From contig NC_134529.1 of assembly GCF_027942865.1 (NCBI RefSeq), forward strand, positions 21,740,467-21,804,466: a stretch of 64,000 bases of DNA, read 5' to 3'. Every line of letters starts with the position of its first letter. Position 1 is the first letter of the stretch. Both the position numbers and the translations under genes were made by a program. Below are positions 12,294 to 25,409 of this stretch, in pieces. Origin of the DNA: Odontesthes bonariensis. Lineage: Eukaryota; Chordata; Actinopteri; Atheriniformes; Atherinopsidae. The notes beneath the pieces are model-generated. The model did no database searches. It saw only the letters and a program-made list of their open reading frames with translations, and was not told where the DNA came from.

Positions 12294-12955
12294 CAGTGTC
12301 GTGCGGATCGATACTTAAGTATCGATATTTGTGATCCCAAATGTGTCCATTTTAGGATCGATACTTTTTTAAAAATATTGATAAAGGTAGTTTTTTAACG
12401 TAGTACATAGTTATTTCGCCATTTACAGAACCTATTCCCTGCCTCCCCTGGTTGGCAGGGACTAACTTACTTCTGCCTGTGGGGGTAACTACAGCTTTAT
12501 CAGTGTGTCCCTTCTTCAGAGACAGAGACGCTCAGCGGCTTGTTTGATAGGATGAGAATGGCTGAGCGAAAGCGTAGCCATTTGTGGAGCTTTTTCACAT
12601 CTGAAAATAAAAAGAAGACAACAAGCAACGTAGGGTTAGGGTACAGCTTGACACGCTTGTTCTACAGGTCAGTTGCCATAATTTGAAACAAATATGCAGG
12701 TTCTAAGCAGATCATTTTGATTCAATTTCTCCTATCGTCATTTCTCATCTTTGTTACAACTGAGAATGCTCTATAGATAAAGAAAAAGAAAGATAATCTG
12801 AGTTTTGGTGTCATTGGGTGGCTAGAGTTTGTAATACTCCATTTTTTTAAATATCGTCTTTTAAGAAGCTTTTAAGAAGTAAAAAGTATCGGTTTCAGTA
12901 TCGACAATATCGCCTTTGGTTTCACTTGGCATCAGATCGGAATCGCACATCACTA
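12294..12955 (+). mobile_element. hAT-like element with BED-type transposase start, internally deleted
   Basis: The left end reads cagtgtcgtgcgg and the right end, reverse-complemented, reads tagtgatgtgcga, giving imperfect inverted repeats. Subterminal atcgatac and tatcgat words occur at both sides. The flanking 8-mers ttgcatgg and ttgtaggg agree at 6 of 8 positions, which fits a decayed 8-bp hAT target duplication. Inside, near 12557, the plus strand reads MAERKRSHLWSFFT, resembling the first residues of BED-finger hAT transposases (SxVWxHF). The rest of the transposase is missing. At about 660 bp it is a non-autonomous deletion derivative. Confidence 0.6.
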
Positions 12956-13904
12956 TTGTAGGGGCTATATATATAAGTGTCCTGGCACTGTTTAGCTGAG
13001 TCTGTCGATAACTTAAAAAGTTTCAAAGACGTGAAGTGTTTGTACTGTTCCGCTCTTTTCGTTAATTTGACTGTTCTGTAGTTGGTATTTTGGTATTTTG
13101 GGATTGAACCAGTGGCTTTTGAGTCCCAGCTGATCAGCAGCAGGATACCATGGCCAGCACATGGGATGTTTTTTGGTTGCGTAAATAGCGGACTACACTG
13201 TGAAATACACTTTGAAGCAAAAGTATAAAAGTGACCTTTTTATAGCTTTATTTCAAATCATTCTGGGATTTTGAGGTATGAGTTGTTTAGATGGTGAAAA
13301 TTTGCTCTCCCACTTCATAACTGAGCTCCTTCATGAATATTCCTCCAATTGCTCAAAATGGAGAAAGGTCTGACCTCTACTACATGCAAGACACCGACTA
13401 CTTATATGTACTTCACACAACCTCAATTAACAAAAAAAAGTAAACGCTTATAGCTATTTCCCATATTGATTATTATTCCCCACAGAGCGGTTGCGCTCTT
13501 AACTTGGTCAATGAGGCACTTGTTGAAGACCTCAACATCTGAACATTTCCTCATGTTCTAGAGAAGATGGCTGCGTGTTCTGCTGACGCTGAGACTGAAA
13601 ACAACGGAATAGCAGTGGCAGTAACTCGTCCGGTTGTGTTTCAGTTGTGTTTCACACCTAATGGCAGATTAATGGTCATCAGAAGTCTCCAGTCGTATAA
13701 ACTACTAAACATACTTCAAAGACTTTCATCCAGTGAGAACCTAAATCAGGGATAGGAATTCATAAAGTTTCAATGATGAATGTCATTATCAAAGCTGCTT
13801 GTGAATCAGGTTCTTAATCGATTCCCTTATCGATTCTTGACTCATTTTGAAGTACACTACACAGGTTTTCAGCATCAACATCTGAAACATCTGAAAACCC
13901 AAAC

Positions 13905-14461
13905 AGCTTAACACCCCATAGTAAAGCTGCTGTAGGCCTAGACTGCTGGGGGAGCTCATCTGTCACACCTTTCCTCACTTTACTCTCTTTTTCCCCTGTT
14001 TAATTTCTCAAATGATATTATGTACATGTGACATTATTGTGGTCATGAAGTCGTGTTTCCCTGTTCCAACAGGTATTCTTTGAATGGTGTTACAGTGTTT
14101 TTTTTCCCTCTTTTCTGTCTTCTCAAACCCCAGCTGGTCGAGGCGGAGGCCACCCTTCCTGAGTCTGGTTCTCCCAGAGGTTTCTTCCTGTTATAAGGGA
14201 GTCGTTCCTTTCCACAGTCGCCTCAGGCACGCTCAGGACGGGAGATTGGACTGAAGACAAGTTTCGGTGCAATCTGTTGGTTTCCTTAGCTAGGAAATTG
14301 TTTTTGAATTGGCTCAATATGAATGAATTGGATTATTTTATAAATAATTATGATTACAATGAATTGAATGCAATTGGCTTGAATTGGACTTTATGTGCCT
14401 TGAAATGACATTTGTTGTATTTGGCGCTATATAAATAAAAATGAATTGAATTGAATTGAAT
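13905..14461 (+). mobile_element. L2-type LINE, 3' UTR only
   Basis: This copy ends in tttggcgctatataaataaa followed by repeated GAATT. It matches, base for base over long stretches, the 3' UTR of the larger minus-strand copy at 49598-51357: the shared text includes the segments around ccccagctggtcgaggcgga, cgcctcaggcacgctcagga and gaaatgacatttgttgta. No reverse-transcriptase codons remain, so the insertion is strongly 5'-truncated. The left boundary is approximate. Confidence 0.8.
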
Positions 14462-14469
14462 AAACTTTG

Positions 14470-17400
14470 GGTTTCGTGTCTTTGTCACATATGATGTTTA
14501 TTTGCTATTAGTGTGCATTGCCACAGGACCTACAATATCGATAAAGGAATTGATAAACTCAGAGGCGTGCAATTCTGATACTTTGGAAAATTTGGACCCG
14601 GTTCTGAAATTCCATGCCGAGCCTCAATCAATCGTTTCCAACCTAGGTCACTACAGCTCATACTGTAGCTGCAAATTATGTAGCCAGCTCAAAACAAAGG
14701 TGTGTATTTCTGAAGTATTTTGGCTTCTCTTCTGATTTTATGCCTTCTTGTGCACTTTGAATTGCCTTGTGTACAAATTGTTACACAACAAATTGCACAA
14801 AAGCTTCAAAGCATGCTTTATTCAAGTGCTCGTGTCAAACTGTCGAGTTATGGAGCTGAGTAAACAAAGGTCAAGCACTCTGAAGCCAGTGCAGTACCAA
14901 CGGAGGGTCGGAGACGTAGCACAAAGAGGTACAGCTTGCTGAACTAAAAAATATTCTTTTACTCTACATCTCTCTGGGTCATGCCGAGTTGTGCATTGTA
15001 AGTCGACCTCAATCCCACCCAACACAGCATGCCTGCCAAGCATACCAGTGCAGGTGAGGGGGTTGCACTTCATCCACGGTTACCAAGGAGACCAGCAGGG
15101 GGACATTGAAGATGAAAACCCGAGATGACGGCAGTGGCACGCTGAAATTTACCACCACAAAGTGAAGCATCTTCAAGTTTCCACTGCAGTACGTTGTCTT
15201 TGTCAGACCAATCACAAAGACTGGGCAGCGCCGGCCCACAAATGACAGATGAGTGAGGAGGACACTGTCAGGTGTGAGCAGCCAGTGGCAGGCCACTCAA
15301 GTCACAAAAGCAATTTATGAGCGGAAACTGAATGGACCACTAATGAGACATTTGATCCAAAATGATAATAGAGTGTTTATGCGAGGTCACCTGAGATGCT
15401 AGATGAATAATAGAGGGGGCTGCAGCCTGGTGAGAACAGGTGAACTCATCCGGTAGTGGTCAGAATTCAGCCCAGATGCGGAGCAGCCACACGCCAATGT
15501 TTACAGACTCGTGCTTAACTGGGGAGTGGGCCAACAAGTGAAGGGGGCAAACAAAGGCCAACTGGTGTAGTGCATGGGCAATCAAGAAGCCCTGAGCTGC
15601 ATCACGGTCACTGGCATATAACAATGGTAATGGGATCCAGCAGTATTGTTAGCAAGCAATCACCAGAGAATTACGGCAGCAGAACAAAGAGCCTTATTTG
15701 AGATTGTTGAATAGCTTTGAGTTACTTTGCATAAATACATTTAAATTGCACTCAATACTGCTAAAGTGTGGTATATTGTACTAGAGAGTGTATAGTTCCT
15801 AGACAGAGTTCACACTAGCACATAGCAAACTAAGCTCACAGTACCGCACATCAAATTGATTGAAAAACACTTCATTAGCTATTTTGTTAGCAACAAATCT
15901 TCTCAAAGGTCCTTCTTGTAGCGACATGCACGTTAAAGTACATAAGTTGCCCACACACTGCAAAGCAAGCAGGTTGGCTGAAATACAGAACATTTTATTT
16001 GAACTAGAATGCTACAACGTCAAATCAGTCCCTTTAAAAACTGCTTGTACAAAATTTGCTTTTTGCTAGCGGTTGTTGGACTATTGCTTTCAAATGTCTT
16101 TCCACTCATATTCTCTAGAGGCTAGGGTTCATGTAATGATGGTTGCTGCTCCGTGCAACTGACAACCGATCAGTGCGTGCAAAGCTACAAGTAGTTTGAT
16201 AGTTTGTGACTTCTCAGCTGGTAACAAATCTGAACAGCTCACTGAGTTTAGAGAGCTACATGGCCCCAAACACAGTGACAGGGTTGTGTTATGTGAGAGT
16301 TTCCATGGTGATAATCGCTTCAGACACAAATATATATGACGGATGTGCTAAAGCGCAGAGGTGACTTTTTTCGTAATATATCCTCTTTAACAATATTTCA
16401 ATATTTGCATTTATATTGATATGAAGAACCAATCTAAGGGATTTCTGACAGTCCATTTATTCACAATTTAAATTCACAATCCAGTAAAAGCATTAATCAG
16501 GTAATCTTATTCATATTCGATAAGCAAATATATCCTGACAGCTTCTCTCTGCTTTCTCACAATGAAAAAAAGATAGTGGATATGTGCTGTGCTCCGCCTC
16601 AGAACTGTTTGTCTGCTCTAAGATACACACAGGTTTAGCTTGAACAAATGATGCACACTCCAGTAAGAGTTCTTCTCCTTGTACACGGACTGTCATACTC
16701 TCTGATTTTTAACTCAGCAATTATTGTGGCTAAGAGCATTCACAATAGCGACATTACTGTAATATCAGCTTAAAAAAAAAACACAGACACTGGTGTCAGG
16801 TTAACTCTTTTTTGAGGGAACAAACTTGCAAACAGCTACCTGGAGTCCGCAATGGGTTTGATTTCATCGGCTGAGATCAAATCACAATAATGATGTTTTA
16901 TTCTTCAGATATCAAGATATTGTTCTATACCAATAAACGATAACAGAAGAAAAATAAATACAAAAATAACAACTTGCAACCGGAATTTTTCTGTGCACTC
17001 ATGTGAGAAAACCCTCTTAAAATCCCCCTTCCAGGTGAGATGCTTAATGAAGTCATTACTGTCTCCTTGCGGTCATGCTTCTTTAATTTCACTGCGTGCC
17101 ATCCAGATGATTAGATGTTAAGTGGACGAAGTAATCACAGATGCAGTGGTCAGATTAATCAATAATGAAAATTGTTAGTTGCAGCTCTAAAGCCAAAGTG
17201 ACCTCTTAAACTCGCTCGCTCTGCCCGGATACCAGACTGACAAAGCCTGGCAGTAATTTTTGCTATATTACTGTTAACCCTGACCCATTGAAATATACTA
17301 ATGAGGGCAGGTGTACTCTGAATAACCCTGCTGGAAAGTCTGCCTCTACCATTTGAGAAGTACTTGTTCATATTATTTTTGTGCCATAATAGGGCGTAGT

Positions 17401-20400
17401 TACATCATACGCAGCACAATTATAATCGCCCCAGAGGCGGAGACAATTTGCTGCTATTAAAAACCTACTGGAATTATTTGAACTTGAAAATTGTTGGATT
17501 ATGTTGAATTCCATTAGTGCATCTCTCTGCTCGTGTAGTCTTCTCTGTCCCTCAGTCTGTAATCCATTAAAGGACGCATCCATTTTCACAAGAACTCCTT
17601 TATTTTCCCCAGCCGTCCCCCAGCTCCCTGCATTAGTCTACTGACAGATAAAGGGAGGGGAGAACTCTTCCTTCTTATGAAGAAAAACCCAGACACGTGA
17701 GCCTATTCATTTCCGCTTTAAACATGTATGTGGATGGATGGGTGGGTCAGGAGGCAGGAGCTGTGCTTCTGCTCTGAGAGCCCTCTGTCTTTATGCAGCG
17801 TGTATGTTCCAGTGTGCAGTCTGCGGGGCTTAACACGTATCCCTGGGCATCACTGAGGCTCAATGAAGCCAGCGCATAAAGACAGAGTGGGCCTGCTCCT
17901 CTATCTGCCCTCCTTCAGAGAGTTACATAAGAGTGGTAGATGCAGGCTTGCAGGCGCTGTTGCAGCCAGAGGTGAAAGCAGGCCTGTTAAGCCAAATGGG
18001 GGATAGGTTTTGAGAATGTTGGATGTTAGGATGGAAAAAACAACAGCTGGAAGCGGTTGGTTTGGCTGCAGAAAATAGGAACACCGCTTGATCTATAGAT
18101 TATACATCTATATATTTACTTATTCATAAACAGAGCCCATTGAGGGCTGGTTTTCACATTCTGTGAGTACTTTCTGGATAATACGCAGAGGTAATTGCAC
18201 TTACATGTGTAATAGATCAGGTAATAGGTAATACAACGCAGCAGATGGCATCATTTGTGTTCTCGTCTCCAACCTGCACGCACGAATCCGCCTTACCGAC
18301 GTCCCTCAAAGGCCTAAAAAAAAAAAACTAACCTGTGCTCGAACACAAACTCGTCTCACCCTTCTTCCACTGCGTCCTTCAGAGGCCGCTGTGGAACAAC
18401 ACGAGGCTTTTGCAACAAAAAAAACAAACAAGACTTCGCTTCATGAATATTTAGGGCCTCCAACACTGCCGGAGACGCGACAGAATTCGCTGAGATCAGC
18501 GCTGAGAAATCCCCACTGTGTAAAAACACTCGAGTTCACTCGTGCTGTAATACACAGTATGCATGCATCGCGGGGCTCTCTCCGTCTCTCTCACACATCC
18601 CCGCCCACCCACGCAAATCCAAATGCGTGCACACGCACAAACTCAAACCCTCCTACACGCTTTCATGTTTACATTTGCGCAGGCTGATAGATACACATCT
18701 TCTCTTCTCCTCCTGGGAGGCTTCACATCACACATTCTATATGCCACAACTCATACCTGCGCAGCTGCTTCTCTTTCACACTTTTTGCCACATGATAGGA
18801 TTGTATTTAGAATCTCTGCACTCAGGACAATTTCACACCCTGTTCTCCCATGTGCTTGTGAATCATCTCCTCAGATGGCGCGGTAACACATGCTCAACAC
18901 CTTCCCTTCATCTCTTTAGTCAGGAGTTGCTGGAGTAGGTTCGACACTACAGAGGCAGAGTCTTGATTATAGATGGAGATGACAGCCAATCTGTCAGCTT
19001 TGAGAGTTGTGACAAGGCCGGGCCCACGAGCCCCCCTGACACTGATGAGTAACCTCATAGCGGTGCTGCGCTGCGAGATCCCCTGACAGATCTGCTCGGT
19101 TTACAGCTGTGCATTTAATGTGGAGGTGTGGAGAGAGGAAAAAAACAAGTGAAAATGGATTTTCACTGACAGTCGCTGTGTTTTACAGTGTTGCCATGGC
19201 AATATACTGATTGATATCATACGTATACAATTCGAAACATTTGCTTACTGGGGGAAATCCAAGGTCCTTTATTTGCTTTTAGCAGCAACAGCTTAAATAT
19301 TACCGGACATAAATTAGAAAAAATTATCAAAAATGTTAACAAGATCATCCCACATATGGGGGAGTATACTTATTTTGGATCCACTGAAATACTAAATTGA
19401 AATCTGGATTCCAGCTAAACTGATATAAAATGGTGGACTGTTGTGGCTGACTAATCGGACCACACTAAAGGGGGGGGGGGGGTTAGGGAAGCCAGGCTGC
19501 TCCTCTTATTAAAGGAACTTTGCAGAACCAGTGCTCGGCATGTTGTTTAATCGGAACTTTAACAAAGTATCCCATTCTATGCATACAATGTGTAAAACCT
19601 GAAATTTTGTTGAAATTTGAACCAGTTAGTATCTCGAAAGACGAAAAAACTCGATGGCATTTCATGGTAATCAACTTGATTTAGTGAGATATGATGTAAA
19701 AAAAAAAAATTAAAATTAACATTAAAACATCCGTAAAACAAGAAGGCTCCAAATCTGTAGTTTGTAACAGTGTTGACAGGCCAGCTGCAGGAGATGCAAA
19801 GTTACGGCCACAGCCGCAACGCTGACTCTTGTCTTTTGTCATGATTGAGTGTCCTGCATGTTTAGCAAAGGCTAAATGAAAACAAAAGCATTAAACCTTG
19901 ACATTGGATATGTGGCAAAGCTTTCTTTGCTGGCCCCCTGGACATATCATGTTAAGGATCTCTCCCACCAGGTCTGTCATTGTGCGTCATGGCAGTGGTG
20001 GATCGTTTTGGCCTTCTAGCTCCACCGTTTGCTCTCTCTGGGGCCTCAGTGCCGAGTTTCCTGACGCACACAGGCTGCCTGGGTCTCTTGTTGTTTCCAG
20101 AATGCAGGAAGTGCAGTTGCAAGACGGAGCTCCTTGCAATCAAACCACCCTTCCACACCTGGTTATCCACTGAATGACCACTCTAAGGACTCAACGCACT
20201 TAGGTTGGTGTGTTTACCTGGACTTACCTTGTTCCGAGCCCACCCTCAGCACAGCACTGCGGTCTTGCACATGTGTTCAGGTACTTAACGCTCCTCCCTT
20301 CTCGTCCCTCCTTCAACAGAAGCACGGTGGGTTTTAAATCGGAGTCCCTCGGTGTTTCATCTGATTAAAAAGTTTTTCAACTGAACCGGTAATAACATAA

Positions 20401-21770
20401 TAAAACATAATACATCCCCCGAAATCGATGCTGGGTAAACAACGTCACCACAAAAGCCCAGAGAACAGGATTGTGGAAAGTGTTTTTTAATAGGTTGCAA
20501 CAACTCATAACATAAAGCATTTCGTCACCAGAAATGGACAAGAATTTTCAGTCTGGTCCACACACACACATAATGATGAGCCACCTTGGAAAACATTGAA
20601 AGATGGCACATTCTGACGGTGGGCGGAGTGGTTTCGAGGCCTCGTGCCTCTGTAACTGCTCCGCATATCTGCAGAAAACTACTTAATTGTAAGCAAATTT
20701 GTTTTGAACGGGTACATATTACAGCGAGCTGAGGAGGGGAGATGTGGGGCTAATTTGTGAAGATGCATCCGAGATATATCTTAGGTTGAAAAAGAACATT
20801 CAATATATCCAGAGAGAGACTTAAAGAGTTTATTTAAATTGCTGCTTGAGATGAGAGTTAGAGCTCTTTCTCTGGAGCCGACTTTAAAAAGCATGAGACA
20901 GTGGTTCAAATCTCATCCTGATATTAAGTTGCTATTTTTAGAAGCAATAAGCTGAACAAGAAGAGATCTTTTTTAGGATTTGCCTTTCCTCTGGGTCTGA
21001 ATCATTTCCCTTTTAGGGATGGAATGCACTGTGATGAGCTCTTTCGCACCATCCTCCACTAAAGCGTTGATGGTGATGAACTCCAACCGCTTTTCAAAGA
21101 CTCACATACATCCACTCGAGGTTGCGACGTGTTTCTTTGAAAACCGGGCAAACACACAAAAGTCAAAAGGGGAAAAGAGGAAGGCATCACACATCATGTG
21201 CTATTTGCACAGGCTGGATTAACAGCCGAGCTTTATTAAAATTGAAAGATCAGCTGAATATTTCGAAATGCTAAACCTATCTATAGCAACAAGAGGTGAA
21301 CTCTGAGCATATTGAATTTGGGCAATCTTGTGTCCTCAAAGTCTCTCAAGTCATTTAATCTCTAAGCCGGTGAACTATCTGATGAAGTGGAAAGAGTAAA
21401 AACCTATAAAGGCCCAGCTGTGTTCTCCCGTCAAGGAGTTCCCCGTTTGGCTCGGGTAAAGAGTGTTTTTTTTAGTAAGGAGCTGGACATGATGCAGAAT
21501 GCACGCTGCAGTCACGTTGCACTTTTTAATTTGATCATAAACACCCAGAACTGCGACTGGTTCTAAGGACAGGGACATTTTGGTTGCTGTCTTTACGTTA
21601 AATGAAGTCTTCACGGCTAGATGTTCGTATCCTTGAAGTTTTGCGACAGTCGATTTCGCAGAAAGGTCAGAATCAAGTACAATGTCTTGCTACAAATTCT
21701 ACCAGAAAACCGTCCGCTTCCTTCGCACATTGGTTCAATCTGACCCTGTGCTAGGCCCGGGCAGTGTGAA
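14470..21770. other. Long gene-free stretch
   Basis: No coding exon, RNA gene or bounded mobile element is recognised in these 7.3 kb. There is a G-run at about 19467-19482 and an A-run near 18315. The segment 17440-17600 is AT-rich with attatttgaactt, ccattagtgc and aatccattaaagg words and may be conserved non-coding DNA. Open frames such as 18391-18938 overlap one another in several frames and show no family signature. Confidence 0.55.
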
Positions 21771-22200
21771 GGCACATTACATTACATTACGTCATTTTGC
21801 AGACGCTTTTATCCAAAGCGACTTACAATAAGTGTGTTCCACATCGGTAGGCAAAAGAACTTCAGGTCACAAGAAATCATAATTGCATTTCCTTCCAAAA
21901 ACCAAACAGCTAAGAGCATAACTAGTGCTAGAGTAAGTGCGGTAAGTTAGGTACCTAGACAAATGGGAAGACAATTTAGAAAACAAAGACAATTTAGGAA
22001 ACAAATAAGTGCGTAAGAAGCTAGGACGAAACAGGTTATGTCCTAAGAGGGCGGATCTGGGTAGTGTTTCCTGAAGAGATGGGTTTTCAGCCTGCGGCGA
22101 AAGATGGGCAGCGACTCAGCTGTCCTGACATCAGTCGGGAGATCGTTCCACCATCGTTCCTTCCAACTCTCAGTCCAACGGTTGGCTGTTCCCAATCTCA
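21770..22200 (-). mobile_element. L2-clade LINE 3' end (reverse transcriptase C-terminus plus 3' UTR)
   Basis: On the minus strand the bases at about 22200-22040 encode WNDLPTDVRTAESLPIFRRR followed by LKTHLFRKHYPDPPS and a stop. This is the C-terminal signature of fish L2-type ORF2 proteins (WNxLPxxVRxAxSLxxFRRxLKTxLF). The 3' UTR runs to a (TGTAA)n tail at 21770-21795. It contains the fish L2 3'-end phrase cgcttttatccaaagcgact as read on the plus strand. It is a different subfamily from the (GAATT)n-tailed copies. 5' truncation leaves no catalytic motif. Confidence 0.85.
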
Positions 22201-22229
22201 CCTCGCTTCCAGGCCCCATTTTTTTAACC

Positions 22230-24390
22230 CACGTCAGGTGTTTTTGTTGTAAAGTGGCTGACTAAAGTTTCTAACACTCTCAATTGGCACAAACATTTTA
22301 AAATTCCACGTAGCCACTGACGGCAGATAGATACCACAGCAACAAAGTACGATACCACTGGAGGGTTCACTTCATGAGCCCAGAATCCCCGAGGATTTAG
22401 CCGAAACGCTAAGAATATAACAAGAGCACTCCAATATCGGCACAATGAATGTTGGCTGAGTCGAGATATCTAGCCAAGCCGTTCAACTGCTAACCCCCAT
22501 CACCACAGACAAATACACAAAGACGAATGGACTTCTGCGTCTTGCTCCCAATAATGTAAATTACATTTCTAGACTGCAACACACGTGTGAACATAGCGTA
22601 AGAGAGAGGAAACCCAAGGCATTAGGAAAGTGAGTCAGAGAAAAAGCACACAGAGACTGTACTTCCACGATGCGGGGTCATTCCCTGCCGGGCCTAAAAT
22701 TCATCTCCTCTTCACTGCCTCTGCACTTAGCCAAACGGCAGTTTCACCTTTAAAACTCTCCCTCCAGTTGCCTGGAATTAAGAACGCTTCAGCAGCTCTC
22801 AAAGCGGAGCCTCCCATGAGCCCAACACATTAGTCTCTAGGCTTTTTTTTTTTCCAAGACGATTCCTGGAGAGAAGTATGCAGTTAATAATTCTAACACA
22901 TACTAGCATAATTTGTCAGAACTAATTGTCACTCACTGTTGCACGAAGGTGAACGGGGAAACCTCAGTTGACAAATCAATAAAACAAAAAGATTACACCA
23001 ATTAAAAACAGCCATTAAGGACAGATTAGATCCGCTTCTTCATGGTAGTTTAAATTTGTCCAGTGGGCACCGATGGTGGTGCAGCTGACTTTATATGTCC
23101 ATCTGTGCAACAGGCAACAGGCAACAACCATAACCAGTCAGTTATTTTTCTTGTTCCTCATATGATTTTTTTTGTCAAGCAAGGCTTCAATCCAAAGTCC
23201 ATCTGCAACGGTTCAAGCAAATTCATCATTGGCTCACGAGCAACAAAAAAAAAGAAGAGGATCTGCCAACACTCCTCGTGTTCTTCTTCATACAGCGTTT
23301 CATCTTGGAGTTCTGCGTTTCCTCTGGTCTTTGTCTTGCAAACAGAACAGAAGCCGACTCCCAGCGCACACCATCCGACCATCACTCATCGCCAGTGCCC
23401 TCAAGGAACCCTCGTCTGATGTTACCACGCACATAAAAACATGTCTGCCTTACACTTTTGAGGAAGTCCACCACGCCCTCAGTTGCACAATTGAAACATT
23501 TGACATTTCAGGGATATTGCACATATATTGCGACATCTTGATGAATGCGTGTGACATAACCTTACAGTGAGTGCACAATACGAATAGATTTCTGCCGGGT
23601 TACTCCAATTGGGTATAAGTTTTTATGAATGACAGGCCCGAGAAAGAAAACAGTGCATTGAAGGTATATCATTGAGACCCATCAATGTAAAGGGTTGGGC
23701 TAAAGCACCCTGAGGCTGTAATCGTTCCCAATTCTCAATGTGGTTCATTTCAAATGTAACTTGTGTCCCTTCCCCCTCTTTCCCAGAGGTCTTTGCTGTT
23801 CATCAAAGGCACTGTGTGAGCATGTGTGTTCCCCACTAAATTAAGTATGGCAATATGATGGGTGGTACTCTTATTTGTGATCCCAGGACATTTTTTTATT
23901 TTCCATTAACATCAAATCACGTAATTAGTCAATAAATCAATAGTCAAATAGTTAATATAGGAAATAAATGAGTTAAAAATAGTTCAATAAATTAGACCTC
24001 TTTGCATACAGATTTTTTGCTAATCAGCAAACTTTTTTTTTTTCTTCCATTAATCAGCTGCTGTTTGGTAAGTTGCACATCCCATGTTGGGATCCCAACA
24101 TGGGATTCAGCGCCGTATCAATGTGTGCTTACATAAAGTTGGCGGCACCGGCACGGAATCATCCTAGTAATGACAGCAACATTGGTTAGAGTGGTGTGTT
24201 CTGCGATGGCGGCTTGTCCCTGCACACGTAGAATTTTTCTCCACCGTAACTATTTATCTTGCAGGCTAAGAGCCATATCAGCAGCGGCCGCCTTGAAGGC
24301 ACATGTAAAAAGGCCCCTTTAACGTTTCATATCCTCAAAAGGAAATTCGACTTTTAATTGGCATTTTGCAACAAAAACAAAAATGTATGA
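22230..24390. other. Gene-free stretch
   Basis: No exon, RNA gene or bounded repeat is recognised. The open frames at 23063-23570 overlap on three frames across an A-run and are not supported by any family resemblance. Confidence 0.6.
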
Positions 24391-24394
24391 ATTA

Positions 24395-25110
24395 TTGCCC
24401 CTTTATTGTTAGCTCCTTTGAAAATCTCCTTTGTAGATTTGCTGCTGTGCTTGGGATCATTGTCTGGATGCGTGACACATTTTCAACCAAGCTTTAGCCA
24501 CCTGACACATGGCCTCACATTTGACTCTATAATTGGTATACGGAGGAGTTTATTGTTGACTCGATGACTGCAAGGTGTCAAAACAAACCCAAATCATCAG
24601 CGCCCCACCATTGATGCTCGATAGTCTGTATGAGGCGTTTGTGCTGAGGTGGTGCTGTACAGTATGACCAAACATCTCCACTTTGGCTTTTTCTGTCCAA
24701 AGAAAATTGTTCCAGAACGTTTGCAGTTTGTTCAGGTGTAACTTTTTAAATCAAAGCTGCGCCGACGTGTTTTTTTTTTTGTCAGAGGCTTTCTTCTTGC
24801 AACTCTTCCAAACAAGCCATACTTGTTCAGTCTTGTTCCAACTGTACTTTCATTAACTTTAAGATGCTCACTGAGGCCTTTAGAGTCTGAGATGTAGCTC
24901 TTGTTTTGTTTTTTTTGCAGTTTCTCTGAGCATTGCGCAGTCTGACCTTGGGGGGAACTTGCAGGAATAAGGGCAATATTTGCAGGAATAAGGGCAATAT
25001 TTGCTTCTCTTAGACTTGCTGATATCTTTCCTCCTTCGCACACACCTGAATGCTCCAGACCAGCAAACTGAGAAAACTTCTGCTTTGAGGAGAACATACT
25101 CACTGATTAT
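24395..25110 (-). pseudogene. Tc1-like transposase pseudogene
   Basis: The minus strand carries the order of a Tc1-family transposase in broken frames. Near 24870-24790 it reads HLKVNESTVGTRLNKYGLFG RVARRKP, the end of the DNA-binding region with its basic linker. Near 24570-24410 it reads VIESTINSSVY and then DNDPKHSSKSTKEI, the block holding the second or third acidic catalytic position (family form DNDPKHTSK). Frameshifts and stops separate these blocks. An in-frame 21-bp tandem duplication sits at 24961-25002 (ANIALIP twice). The element cannot encode an active enzyme. Confidence 0.75.
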
Positions 25111-25197
25111 CAACTAATTAAGTGTATTGGATTAGCAGCACCTGGCTATGGCTGTAATTGGTTAAGGACAGCATTCGTGCAGCTGTTTTCTGGTCTT

Positions 25198-25405
25198 GCA
25201 GATCACTCAAAGCACTTTTACACTCCAAGGCACTCACAAACTCATGTGTTACAGGCTATGCAGGGCTTTTTTTCTCTCTCTATCACACACCTTCACAAAC
25301 CAGTGAACACATGATAGGCATCACGGGCTTCATGGACTTTAACATGTTTACAGGGGAAGCCAGGGATCGAATCACCGACCTTTGGACTAGCCATCCCCTT
25401 TAATT
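25198..25405 (-). mobile_element. tRNA-related SINE-like repeat, copy 1
   Basis: On the plus strand the copy begins with actcaaagcacttttacact and ends with agccagggatcgaatcaccg followed by acctttggactag. In reverse complement this gives ggtgattcgatccctggct, containing the tRNA B-box word (GWTCRANNC). The family is common in fish as a tRNA-headed element whose tail reads aaaagcgctttgagtg. A second partial copy is at 42904-43060. It is degenerate, so the boundaries are approximate. Confidence 0.6.
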
Positions 25406-25409
25406 GCTA

